Shown here: piece by piece, positions 1 to 7,023 of the stretch | Position numbering within the stretch: position 1 is the first letter of the stretch | How the letters are laid out: the number at the start of each line of letters is the position of its first letter | Source of the DNA: Sutterella sp. | GTDB lineage: Bacteria > Pseudomonadota > Gammaproteobacteria > Burkholderiales > Burkholderiaceae_F | DNA: 7,951 bases | NCBI GenBank assembly: GCA_019410445.1 | Contig: DXSO01000076.1 | Coordinates: forward strand, 1-7,951 | Direction: 5' to 3' | Program-made: the position numbers and the translations under genes | The notes under the pieces: model-generated | Databases searched by the model: none | What the model saw: the letters and a program-made list of their open reading frames with translations, nothing else | Told to the model about the DNA's origin: nothing

Positions 1-518
1 ATATTTTGAGTGACGATGTACTGATTTTTTTTAAGCGCTTTCGAATCGACGACTGAGTTAACGCAGACCTTTGTCTCAGATTCAGTTGAGCTGCCCCGCC
101 CCTGCGAGCCAAATCAGGCAAAGACCCTGGGGAAGGATCCACCGAATAATCGGGGGCAAGCTCCTGAAAACCTGAAAAAGGCAACTGCAACAAGGTCGAC
201 TTTTCGGAGCAAGGGCAGAAAACGTCCACAATTGAGACGACTGCCGACACAAGAAGTTTTTCACTGGACTTCAAACAAGTAAGGATTTTTGGGTCGTGCG
301 CTGCGAGCTTTATGTTCGATTGGTAATTTCGCTGATTGCTCCCGTTATCGGAGCATGCGAAGCCGTGTTTGCGCGCCGCACCAACAAAGGACCAACCGGT
401 TTTGTGAGGGATCGAGCTGTCGCTGAAGTCAAAACTGAAGCGAAGAAAGCGTTGTTCATGTCCGCTCGTGTGCTCTCCCCATCGAGTTTGGCTGATGAAG
501 TCAGCAAACCGACACAAT

Positions 519-552
519 CCGTGCGTCTTCACTTCTTTTGCCCGCCGCACGG
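519..552 (+). promoter_or_regulatory. rne leader hairpin 1
   Basis: CCGTGCG (519-525) is perfectly complementary to CGCACGG (546-552), giving a 7-bp GC-rich stem around a 20-nt pyrimidine-rich loop. It lies about 180 nt before the rne start and directly abuts the next hairpin. A role in RNase E autoregulation is inferred from position only. The last bases compete with the outer stem of the 551-580 hairpin, so the two may be alternative folds. Confidence 0.4.
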
Positions 553-580
553 TCTGGATCCCGTTCCTCGGGATCGTACC
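551..580 (+). promoter_or_regulatory. rne leader hairpin 2
   Basis: GATCCCG (557-563) pairs perfectly with CGGGATC (569-575) around a TTCCT loop. GGT (551-553) and ACC (578-580) can add three outer pairs after a small internal loop. There is no U-tract after it, so it is not an intrinsic terminator. Its compact shape and place in the rne leader make it a candidate for the structured element that RNase E recognises in its own mRNA in other bacteria; that role is inference. Confidence 0.45.
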
Positions 581-688
581 CGCTTATTGCATGCGAATTA
601 AAGAAGTTCGAAGCGACTGAAACCTCCGTCGACTTCACTCCTTTTTGTTTGGATACAGAAAAATTTCGTGCCGGCACGCGCCCGCCAC

Positions 689-716
689 GACGGACTTCCG
701 CGTTAGTGAAGCCGTC
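689..716 (+). promoter_or_regulatory. Hairpin just before the rne ribosome binding site
   Basis: GACGG (689-693) pairs with CCGTC (712-716), and CTTC (695-698) pairs with GAAG (708-711), leaving A694 as a bulge and a 9-nt loop. The stem ends 6 nt before the GGAG at 723-726. That is close enough to affect ribosome access, though it does not bury the site itself. Confidence 0.4.
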
Positions 717-722
717 AGCAAC

Positions 723-737
723 GGAGTGTGAAAATTG
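723..737 (+). promoter_or_regulatory. Ribosome binding site and TTG start of rne
   Basis: GGAG (723-726) lies 8 nt before TTG (735-737). This start gives the N-terminus MKRMLFNAT, which matches the MKRML start of Escherichia coli RNase E. The ATG at 744 would remove three conserved residues and lie 17 nt from GGAG, too far to be favoured. The rare initiation codon should lower translation. Confidence 0.75.
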
Positions 738-3700
738 AAACGCATGCTATTTAACGCGACCCACGCAGAAGAAACCCGCGTGGCGATCGTCGACGGCCAA
801 AAACTCATCGATATCGATATCGAAGTTGCTGGTCGAGAACAGCGCAAATCCAACATTTATAAGGGCATCATTACCCGTATCGAGCCTTCGCTTGAGGCTT
901 GTTTTATCAATTACGGTGAAGAACGCCACGGTTTTCTCCCCTTCAAAGAAGTCTCGCGCGCCTATTTCAAGGAAGGCGTCGACGTGCGTACCGCCACGAT
1001 TCGTGAAGCACTCACAGAGGGGCAGGAACTTATTGTTCAAGTTGAAAAAGAAGAACGCGGCAACAAAGGTGCGGCTCTGACCACTTTTATCAGTCTGGCC
1101 GGCCGCTATCTCGTCCTGATGCCCAACAACCCGCGCGGAGGCGGTGTTTCTCGCCGTATTGAAGGCGAAGAACGTCAGGAATTGCGCGAGGCCATGGATC
1201 AGCTCGATCTTCCGAGCGGTATGAGCACAATCGCTCGTACTGCCGGCATCGGACGCACCGTCGAAGAGCTTCAGTGGGATCTCAATTACCTGCTCAAGCT
1301 TTGGAGTGCCATCAGTGAAGCCGCCGTCGCTCAGTACGAGTACACGGAAAATGACCGCGGTCGCTCCGTGACCCACTACACAACCGAACCCGTACGGGAC
1401 GGTAAACCCTTGCGCCGCGCCAATCCGGCTCCTTTCCTCATTGTTGAAGAAAGCAACCTCGTCATCCGCGCCATTCGAGACTATTTCCAGCCCGATATCG
1501 GTGAAATCCTTGTCGATACGGATGACATCTACGATCAGGCCCGCCAATTCATGGCTCATGTCATGCCCGACATGGTCAACCGCGTCAAACGGTATCGTGA
1601 GGAAACTCCGCTTTTTTCTCGTTTCCAGATTGAGCATCAGATTGAGACCGCCTATTCCCGCACCGTTCCGCTTCCTTCGGGCGGAGCCATCGTAATCGAC
1701 CATACCGAGGCTCTTGTAGCTGTCGATGTAAACTCGGCCCGTGCCACTCGCGGTGCTGATATTGAAGAAACGGCCTTACGAACCAATATTGAGGCTGCCG
1801 ATGAAGTAGCTCGTCAGATGCGTTTGCGCGATCTTGGCGGACTCATTGTCATTGACTTCATCGACATGGCCGAACCCAAGAATCAGCGTCAAATCGAGCA
1901 ACGCCTCAAAGAGGCCATCCGTCCGGATCGCGCTCGTGTCCAGATCGGCCGCATCAGCCGTTTCGGCCTGATGGAACTTTCCCGTCAACGTCTGCGTCCG
2001 TCTCTTTCCGAAGGAAACCACGTCACTTGCCCGCGCTGCAACGGCGTTGGTGTCATTCGCGATACGGAAAGCTGCGCAATCCAGGTTCTTCGCATTCTTC
2101 AGGAAGAAGCTTCCAAGGAAGGCACTGGAGCTCTTCATGCTCAGGTACCGGTTGATGTTGCCACTTATGTGCTCAATGAGAAACGTGACGAGATTGCCAA
2201 GATTGAACAACGTTTCAAGGTGCCTGTGGTACTTATCCCCAACATTTCGCTCGAGACACCGCATTACCACATTGAACGCCTTCGCCTTGATGACGAACGT
2301 CTTGACGACGATTTGGCCAGTTACAAGCGCGCCGAAGATCTCTCGCCGGTTGCTGACGATCCGTATGCACTGAAGTCCATGCATGAGAAGGAGGAACAGC
2401 AACGACCGAAACAGGTTCCTGTCATCAAGAACGTGTTACCGCGCGATGTTGCTCCGACGCACACGTCTCGTGAAGAGCACAAACAGGGTTCTGCTGCCAA
2501 AACGCAAGAGTCCAAACCGCAAAAGAGTCTGCTTTCCAAGATTCTGGCCTTCTTTGGATTCGGCGGCGGCGACTCCAAATCCGAGCAAAAAACTCAGACC
2601 AAGGTTGATGCGTCTGCCGATCGCAAACGCAAACCTCGCCGCACTGGCAAAGGCAAGGAACTCAAGGAGTTCAAGGATCGCGAGCGTCAGGCTCGTGAAG
2701 AGAAATCTTTGCGCGATCCCCGCGAACGTACCAAGGCTCGCAGCGAACAGCGCCGAGCCAAGCGTGAGCAGATTAAGAGCCAGCAGTTGCTCGAAGAAGT
2801 ACAAACGACTGAGCCGAATGTTTCCGCTGTAGCCGAGGAAGTCAAGGCGGAAGATCGCCGCCAACGCCGTATGCGTCGCCCTCGTCGCGAAGAAGCGCCT
2901 GCACAGGAAGTTCGCACAGACAATGCGCAGGAACAGGTCATCGTACCTGCTGCCGAAAGCGTTGTCGTCTCCGAAGAGAAAATCACGGCTAAATCCGAGC
3001 AAGTACTCGAACAACCCTCTGTTGAAACTTCCGAACCGGTTCAGACCCCGGCACCTGAAGTCGTTGCACAGAGCACTCCGACAGAGTCGCCCGTACCCGA
3101 GCAGGAGGTAAAGACCCGACGCACCCGCAAACCCCGCCAGTCTCGTCCTGAGAATGCGGAACCGATTGAAAACTCAATCGAAGCACTCCGTGCAGGTGCC
3201 GTAGCCGTTGAAGTTCCTCCGGTGCCGGAAGTTTTGCTCGCGATGCAGGAAGATATTCTTCGCGTTGAACGTGAAGAAAAAGCCGACTCTCCGGAATCGG
3301 ATGAAATGACCGTCATCGAAAGTGAAAGTCGCCGTCGTCGCCCCCGCCGTCGTCGCCGTCCTACGAAAAACGTCGAAACGGTATCTCTGCTTGAGGTATC
3401 CGGAGACACGACGGAAGTGACTTCTCCGACAACCGAAAATGCTCAGGTGCAAGTACAAACTCAGATTCAGGAAGTTGTGATTGAAGCTCCTGAAGAAGCT
3501 TCCTCTGAGCAATCGAAGCAGGAAACTCAGAGTCAGCCGCAGACTCAGCCTATTTCGAAGTCTGAAGTCGAAACGGAAGTTAAAGCTGAAGCTGTCGTGT
3601 TACCCGAAAGCTCTGCAACAGAAACGGTCGTCGTTGCCGACATTGCTCATGGCCTTGCGGAGAATCTCGCAAAGGCAGGTCTCGAGCAGGTTGAAACGGA

Positions 3701-3827
3701 TGCCTCTCTGGTCACTCCGCTTTCGTATGAAGCCAAACCTGTGGCAGGTCGTCCTCGTCCCGTCATCACCATGGTTGACGAGGGGCCGCTTACTCAGGTT
3801 GAAACTGATCCGAAATATAAAGCCTAA
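735..3827 (+). CDS. rne: Ribonuclease E, full length with degradosome-type tail
   Basis: This is the essential single-strand endoribonuclease that starts mRNA decay and processes rRNA and tRNA precursors, normally membrane-bound as the degradosome scaffold. The S1 domain follows residue 38 and keeps G66 and L68. The 5'-sensor keeps R168-T169. The DNase I-like part has the catalytic D331 and N333 (VDVNSARATRG) and D374 (VIDFIDM). The Zn-link is C432-P-R-C435. These match E. coli D303, N305, D346, C404 and C407 with a shift of 28, caused by about 29 extra residues at 199-230. The catalytic half ends near 540. SLLSKILAFFGF (598-609) resembles the amphipathic membrane anchor. The rest is low-complexity, with basic arginine-rich islands (about 630-680, 708-718, 795-804, 866-875) in Glu/Gln/Val/Pro-rich sequence, ending in GPLTQVET near the C-terminus. 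At 1030 residues the length is normal for RNase E and much longer than RNase G. The start is TTG. A terminator follows 23 bp after the stop. Confidence 0.97.
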   Translation: MKRMLFNATHAEETRVAIVDGQKLIDIDIEVAGREQRKSNIYKGIITRIEPSLEACFINYGEERHGFLPFKEVSRAYFKEGVDVRTATIREALTEGQELIVQVEKEERGNKGAALTTFISLAGRYLVLMPNNPRGGGVSRRIEGEERQELREAMDQLDLPSGMSTIARTAGIGRTVEELQWDLNYLLKLWSAISEAAVAQYEYTENDRGRSVTHYTTEPVRDGKPLRRANPAPFLIVEESNLVIRAIRDYFQPDIGEILVDTDDIYDQARQFMAHVMPDMVNRVKRYREETPLFSRFQIEHQIETAYSRTVPLPSGGAIVIDHTEALVAVDVNSARATRGADIEETALRTNIEAADEVARQMRLRDLGGLIVIDFIDMAEPKNQRQIEQRLKEAIRPDRARVQIGRISRFGLMELSRQRLRPSLSEGNHVTCPRCNGVGVIRDTESCAIQVLRILQEEASKEGTGALHAQVPVDVATYVLNEKRDEIAKIEQRFKVPVVLIPNISLETPHYHIERLRLDDERLDDDLASYKRAEDLSPVADDPYALKSMHEKEEQQRPKQVPVIKNVLPRDVAPTHTSREEHKQGSAAKTQESKPQKSLLSKILAFFGFGGGDSKSEQKTQTKVDASADRKRKPRRTGKGKELKEFKDRERQAREEKSLRDPRERTKARSEQRRAKREQIKSQQLLEEVQTTEPNVSAVAEEVKAEDRRQRRMRRPRREEAPAQEVRTDNAQEQVIVPAAESVVVSEEKITAKSEQVLEQPSVETSEPVQTPAPEVVAQSTPTESPVPEQEVKTRRTRKPRQSRPENAEPIENSIEALRAGAVAVEVPPVPEVLLAMQEDILRVEREEKADSPESDEMTVIESESRRRRPRRRRRPTKNVETVSLLEVSGDTTEVTSPTTENAQVQVQTQIQEVVIEAPEEASSEQSKQETQSQPQTQPISKSEVETEVKAEAVVLPESSATETVVVADIAHGLAENLAKAGLEQVETDASLVTPLSYEAKPVAGRPRPVITMVDEGPLTQVETDPKYKA

Positions 3828-3850
3828 ACGCCGTACGACGGATTAAGACA

Positions 3851-3887
3851 GCTCTCGGAAACAGTCGTTTCCGAGAGCATTTTTTTA
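3851..3887 (+). terminator. Intrinsic terminator of rne
   Basis: GCTCTCGGAAAC (3851-3862) is perfectly complementary to GTTTCCGAGAGC (3867-3878) around the 4-nt loop AGTC, followed by ATTTTTTTAT. A 12-bp perfect stem plus U-tract just after the rne stop is a textbook factor-independent terminator and shows that rne is not co-transcribed with the symporter. Confidence 0.95.
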
Positions 3888-4061
3888 TCTGTCACCCAAG
3901 CCGTTACTCGAAAACAGTCAGCTTAGAAAAAAGTTCAAGATCAAAAGGAGATTTTTTTCTCGATCTTTCAGAGAACTAGGCCTTTTGGCGTGGGACTTTT
4001 TTACAACACTCTGTTATGTTTACTTAAGTGGTTTTGACTAGTTTTAGACGGCAAAAAAAAG

Positions 4062-4087
4062 CAAAGTTTGATCTCGATGAAACTTTG
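4062..4087. promoter_or_regulatory. Dyad-symmetric element 1, candidate operator
   Basis: CAAAGTTT (4062-4069) and AAACTTTG (4080-4087) are perfect 8-bp inverted repeats. The 10-bp centre is itself partly symmetric (ATC-TC-GAT). The 26-bp size suits a dimeric transcription factor. It is not followed by a clean U-tract, so a terminator is less likely. No regulator gene lies in the window. Confidence 0.45.
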
Positions 4088-4110
4088 GCCGATTTTTGAA
4101 AATTTTTTTT

Positions 4111-4148
4111 GTATATGAGGGCACATTTTTCTGTGTGCATCCATATAC
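4111..4148. promoter_or_regulatory. Dyad-symmetric element 2 overlapping a -10-like box
   Basis: GTATATG (4111-4117) mirrors CATATAC (4142-4148), and GCACA (4121-4125) mirrors TGTGC (4134-4138), with three non-matching positions between the arms. The right arm overlaps TATACT (4144-4149), a -10-like hexamer, so a bound protein would cover the promoter. Its centre is 55 bp from that of element 1, about five helical turns, so both may lie on the same DNA face. Confidence 0.5.
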
Positions 4149-4246
4149 TGCGCGCACTGCAAAAAACGAAGCGGCCGAAACACTTTGGCAACGCAAACCG
4201 CGGATGGTTGCAGCTACTTCACAAATCCTTCGTCGTTACGCTTTTT

Positions 4247-4252
4247 AAGGAG
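4247..4252 (+). promoter_or_regulatory. Strong ribosome binding site fixing the symporter start
   Basis: AAGGAG (4247-4252) ends 7 nt before the ATG at 4260. This near-ideal site fixes the start there rather than at the TTG at 4185, which would add 25 residues that are not typical of the family. Confidence 0.9.
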
Positions 4253-4259
4253 AGGTGCG

Positions 4260-5723
4260 ATGACGCAGCTGATCGTACTGGTTTGCATGTACATGCTGGT
4301 TTCGATCGGAATCGGGTTGTGGGCGGCTCGCCGCGTACGCAATACCGCCGATTATGCATTGGCAGGGCGTTCCCTTCCGTTGGCTATGGTGATCACGGCT
4401 ACATTTGCCACATGGTTTGGCAGTGAGACCGTGCTCGGTCTTCCCGGTCGCTTCATTGAAGGCGGCATTGCGGGTGTGATCGAAGAACCGTTCGGATCCG
4501 GAATGGCGCTCGTTCTTGTGGGCATGTTCTTTGCCCGCAAGCTCTACAAGATGGATCTTTTGACCATCGGAGACTTTTACCGTAAGCGCTACGGCAAGAA
4601 AATTGAACTTGCCTGTGCTTTTTTCATCATCCTGTCGTATTTGGGCTGGGTCGGCGCACAAATTGCCGCGCTTGGACTCGTGCTTAACCTCGTGACGGAT
4701 GGTGCGGTCAGTGTTTCTCTGGGCATGACCATCGGCACCTTCGTGGTACTTTTCTACACCGTCTACGGCGGCATGTGGTCTGTTGCGGTTACCGACTTCT
4801 TCCAGATGATCATCATCGTGGCAGGTTTGCTTGCTGTTGCCGTGTGCGCAAGCGATATGGCCGGCGGCTTCGACAAGGTGGTGACATTTGCCTCCTCTCG
4901 CGAACTCTTCAATCCGTGGCCGGAAATGAGTTGGAACGGTTGGCTTTTCTGGATCTCGGCAGCCATCACGATGATGATCGGCTCCATTCCTCAGCAGGAC
5001 GTTTTCCAACGCGTCATGAGTGCAAAGGATGCCAAAACCGCAGTGCGTGGTCCTATCCTTGGCGGCATTCTCTACATCGTATTTGCATTCGTGCCGATGT
5101 TTATCGTCTGCGCAGCCGTGTTGGCTATGCCCGGCGTCGGGGAAGCTCTGCTGACGACGGATCCGCAGCGTCTTTTGCCGACGCTGATCCGCGACTACAT
5201 GCCGTGGTGGCTTCGCGTTCTCTTTTTCGGTGCCGTACTCAGTGCCGTAATGTCTACGGCATCAGCTACGATGCTTGCGCCGGCTACCACTTTTGTGGAA
5301 AACGTGCTGCGTAATTTCGTCAAGATTGAAGGACGCGAACTTGGATATATGCGTGCTACGCTCGTCGTCTTCGCCGTAGCCGTGCTCACGTACAGCCTGT
5401 GGTTTGAAGGTACCGCCATTTACGATATGGTCGCCATGGCCTACCAGTTCCCGGTCGTCGGAGCTTTCTGGCCGCTCGTGATGGGGCTTTACTGGAAACG
5501 GGCAACCACTCAAGGCGCCTGGATGTCCATTTTCGTCGGTGGTGCAGTCTGGACGGTGCTTACCTGCACTTCCCTCGGTGAAGTCTTCCCGTCGGTACTG
5601 GGCGGCTTCCTCGCCGCTGGTTGCGCCATGGTTGTCGGCAGTCTTCTGCCTACAACTCACAATGCCCGCTACCATCGTTGGCAAGCTCAGCAGCTTCAGG
5701 CTTCAGCCGTTGCGGCTTCTTAA
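4260..5723 (+). CDS. Sodium:solute symporter family (SSF) permease, substrate unknown
   Basis: A 487-residue integral membrane protein with about 13 predicted hydrophobic segments, the usual size and topology of the SSF/SLC5 family, which couples inward Na+ flow to uptake of a solute such as a sugar, amino acid, organic acid or urea. Visible family features are ATFATWFGSE (47-56) in the first core helix, YGGMWSVAVTDFFQ (169-182), the family-type QQDVFQRVMSAKDA stretch starting at Q245, and LSAVMSTASA with S332-T333-A334-S335 at the expected Na+ site. The N-terminus starts directly with a membrane helix, and the tail after about residue 465 is short, Gln/Ala-rich and cytoplasmic-looking. I cannot assign the substrate from sequence, and no catabolic gene sits beside it. 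Terminators on both sides make it a single-gene transcript, probably controlled through the upstream dyads. Confidence 0.9.
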   Translation: MTQLIVLVCMYMLVSIGIGLWAARRVRNTADYALAGRSLPLAMVITATFATWFGSETVLGLPGRFIEGGIAGVIEEPFGSGMALVLVGMFFARKLYKMDLLTIGDFYRKRYGKKIELACAFFIILSYLGWVGAQIAALGLVLNLVTDGAVSVSLGMTIGTFVVLFYTVYGGMWSVAVTDFFQMIIIVAGLLAVAVCASDMAGGFDKVVTFASSRELFNPWPEMSWNGWLFWISAAITMMIGSIPQQDVFQRVMSAKDAKTAVRGPILGGILYIVFAFVPMFIVCAAVLAMPGVGEALLTTDPQRLLPTLIRDYMPWWLRVLFFGAVLSAVMSTASATMLAPATTFVENVLRNFVKIEGRELGYMRATLVVFAVAVLTYSLWFEGTAIYDMVAMAYQFPVVGAFWPLVMGLYWKRATTQGAWMSIFVGGAVWTVLTCTSLGEVFPSVLGGFLAAGCAMVVGSLLPTTHNARYHRWQAQQLQASAVAAS

Positions 5724-5754
5724 GCCTTACAACACCATTTGATCAGCTGCATGC

Positions 5755-5790
5755 AAAAAGGGGATGGCAGAATGCCTTCCCCTTTTTATT
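5755..5790 (+). terminator. Intrinsic terminator of the symporter gene
   Basis: AAAAAGGGGA (5755-5764) pairs with TCCCCTTTTT (5778-5787), and GGCA (5766-5769) pairs with TGCC (5773-5776) after one T-T mismatch, with a GAA loop. The 3' arm supplies the U-run. Because the 5' arm starts with an A-run, the element can also work on the minus strand. Confidence 0.85.
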
Positions 5791-5864
5791 TACTGCCACA
5801 CATTGCCTTTGTTCCTTTTTCCTATTCATGAGCGGCATCTTCCTCCTTTTGCTCAAGCCCTTCC

Positions 5865-5909
5865 AAAAGAAAAGCCGTTCTTCGTGCATCAACTCCAAAA
5901 ACGGCTTTT
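5865..5909 (-). terminator. Intrinsic terminator of aroC, probably bidirectional
   Basis: AAAAGCCGTT (5870-5879) is perfectly complementary to AACGGCTTTT (5900-5909) with a 20-nt loop. Read on the minus strand, the 3' arm ends in TTTTCTTTT, giving a U-rich run 23 bp past the aroC stop codon. Read on the plus strand it is followed by TTC, so it could back up the symporter terminator. Confidence 0.75.
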
Positions 5910-5931
5910 TCTTAAAACAGTTTTTTTGGGT

Positions 5932-7023
5932 TCAATCCCACCATTCATCCACAGAGACTCCAAAATTACCGCATTGGGCTCGCTGAGCCAAAGCAGCATC
6001 AATCAAAGTCAGTGCAAGAACAGCTTCTACAACCGGTACGGCTCGAATCCCAACACACGGATCATGTCTGCCTTTGGTCACCACTTCAATCTCCTCACCA
6101 TCCGTATCCAGACTCTTAAGCGGAATCAAAATTGAAGGTGTCGCCTTAACTGCAACTCTGCCGCAAATTGGAGCTCCACTTGAAATACCCCCCAAAATTC
6201 CTCCGGCATTGTTGCTTAGAAAGCCTTTGCTCGTCATCTGGTCGTTGCCATCGCTTCCGCTTAGCACCGAAGCTTCAAAGCCATTGCCAATCTCAACACC
6301 CTTGACAGCATTGATCCCCATCAGGGCATAGGCCAGTCTTGCATCCAGTCTGTCGTAAATCGGATTCCCCAATCCGATAGGAACTCCCGTCACCTCAAAT
6401 TCAATCTTGGCTCCGATACTGTTTCCTTCCTTTCTAAACTGCTGCAAATATTCCTGTACCTGGTCAATCTTGCTTGCATTGGCTGCAAAAAAGGGATTCC
6501 GATTAACCTCCTCCCAGTTTTCAAGTGGCAATTCCAATGAACCAATGGCCGATATTCGAGCTCGAATTGTCATCCCCAGATTTTGCTTGAGCCACTTTCG
6601 AGCAACAGCTCCGGCAGCCACTGTAGGTGCCGTCAAACGAGCCGAACTTCTGCCTCCGCCCCGAGGATCTCTCACGCCGTACTTATTGCTGTAGCTCCAA
6701 TCGGCATGCGAAGGACGAAACTGTCGAGCAACTTGAGAGTAGTCTTTGCTTCTCTGATCGGTGTTTTTAATCAGCAAAGCAATCGGCGTTCCCGTTGTCA
6801 CTCCTTCATACACCCCTGAAAGTATTTGAACAGCATCTGCTTCATTGCGTTGCGTCACAAACTTACTTTGACCAGGGCGTCTGCGATCCAAATCAACCTG
6901 AATATCGGCTTCCGTCAACGGCAAGCCGGCAGGACAGCCGTCAATGACGCACCCAATAGCTGGCCCATGACTTTCACCAAAATTCGTAACAACAAAAAGT
7001 TTTCCAATGCTTGATCCTGACAT
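5932..7023 (-). CDS. aroC: Chorismate synthase
   Basis: Catalyses the last shikimate-pathway step: 5-enolpyruvylshikimate-3-phosphate loses phosphate to give chorismate, using reduced FMN. Chorismate feeds aromatic amino acid and folate synthesis. The protein is a complete 363 residues (E. coli AroC: 361). It carries all three family signatures: GESHGPAIGCVIDGCPAG (16-33) with H19; RPSHADWSY (103-111) with H106, followed by KYGVRDPRGGGRSSAR (114-129); and GRHDPCVGIRAVP (318-330). GSDGNDQ and SNNAGGILGGISSG (270-283) are also conserved. I start it at the ATG at 7023, because MSGSSIGKLF matches known AroC starts and AGGGA lies 10 nt upstream. The ATG at 7065 would add 14 residues with no ribosome binding site. 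It stands alone, convergent with the symporter and divergent from the DUF486 gene. GC is slightly below that of rne. It looks fully functional. Confidence 0.96.
   Translation of the reverse strand: MSGSSIGKLFVVTNFGESHGPAIGCVIDGCPAGLPLTEADIQVDLDRRRPGQSKFVTQRNEADAVQILSGVYEGVTTGTPIALLIKNTDQRSKDYSQVARQFRPSHADWSYSNKYGVRDPRGGGRSSARLTAPTVAAGAVARKWLKQNLGMTIRARISAIGSLELPLENWEEVNRNPFFAANASKIDQVQEYLQQFRKEGNSIGAKIEFEVTGVPIGLGNPIYDRLDARLAYALMGINAVKGVEIGNGFEASVLSGSDGNDQMTSKGFLSNNAGGILGGISSGAPICGRVAVKATPSILIPLKSLDTDGEEIEVVTKGRHDPCVGIRAVPVVEAVLALTLIDAALAQRAQCGNFGVSVDEWWD

Larger units (their letters stand above)
1..734. other. Long upstream and leader region of rne without a convincing gene
   Basis: I see no gene with a recognisable product here. 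The stretch most likely holds the rne promoter(s) and a long 5' untranslated leader, as is known for rne in enterobacteria, where RNase E controls its own mRNA through leader hairpins. Hairpins visible at 519-552, 551-580 and 689-716 are listed separately. No promoter stands out. TTGGGT (289-294) with TATGTT (311-316) at 16-nt spacing is the best pair I found, and it is weak. In many proteobacteria rluC lies divergently upstream of rne; if so here, its start would be left of position 1. One minus-strand frame is free of stops from about 583 to 1 but has no ATG (see findings). Confidence 0.6.
3888..4259. other. AT-rich control region before the symporter gene
   Basis: No gene is seen in these 372 bp. 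The stretch is AT-rich with several A and T runs (for example 4053-4060 and 4103-4110) and holds two dyads, listed separately. TATACT (4144-4149) is a good -10 hexamer but lacks a clear -35 at normal spacing, as expected if an activator is needed. The symporter frame stays open back to a TTG at 4185, but that extension is rejected because the ATG at 4260 has a far better ribosome binding site. Confidence 0.6.

Noticed and set aside
1..122. A minus-strand frame reading SKALKKNQYIVTQN near the left edge, vaguely like the start of RluC
   Set aside because: The frame follows a stop near 122 and contains no ATG, GTG or TTG before the window edge, so it cannot start inside the window; the resemblance is too short.
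289..316. TTGGGT and TATGTT as an rne promoter
   Set aside because: Both hexamers are poor (three and four of six consensus bases) and the 16-nt spacing is only acceptable; it is not strong enough to annotate.
394..401. Palindrome AACCGGTT in the rne leader
   Set aside because: Eight-base palindromes are frequent by chance, and nothing around it supports a role.
296..601. A 101-codon plus-strand frame in the rne leader
   Set aside because: It begins with GTG, has no good ribosome binding site, and the translation matches nothing known; the hairpins of the leader overlap it.
747..1703. A 318-codon open frame on the minus strand inside rne
   Set aside because: It lies wholly opposite the highly conserved RNase E catalytic domain, its translation resembles no family, and such antisense frames are common by-products of codon bias.
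3327..3359. GCCGTCGTC-type short tandem repeats in rne
   Set aside because: They simply encode the arginine island R866-R875 of the RNase E tail and are not an independent repeat element.
3937..3967. Inverted repeat AAGATC...GATCTT with inner GAGA/TCTC
   Set aside because: It needs a 5-nt bulge and has AT-rich pairs; it could arise by chance in this A/T-run-rich stretch, and no nearby feature supports a role.
4185..4259. A 25-residue N-terminal extension of the symporter from a TTG
   Set aside because: The ATG at 4260 has AAGGAG at ideal spacing and starts directly at the first helix as in other family members.
4245..5009. A 254-codon minus-strand open frame inside the symporter gene
   Set aside because: It is His/Glu-rich, antisense to the membrane helices of a clear SSF protein, and has no recognisable domain; it is a shadow of the real gene.
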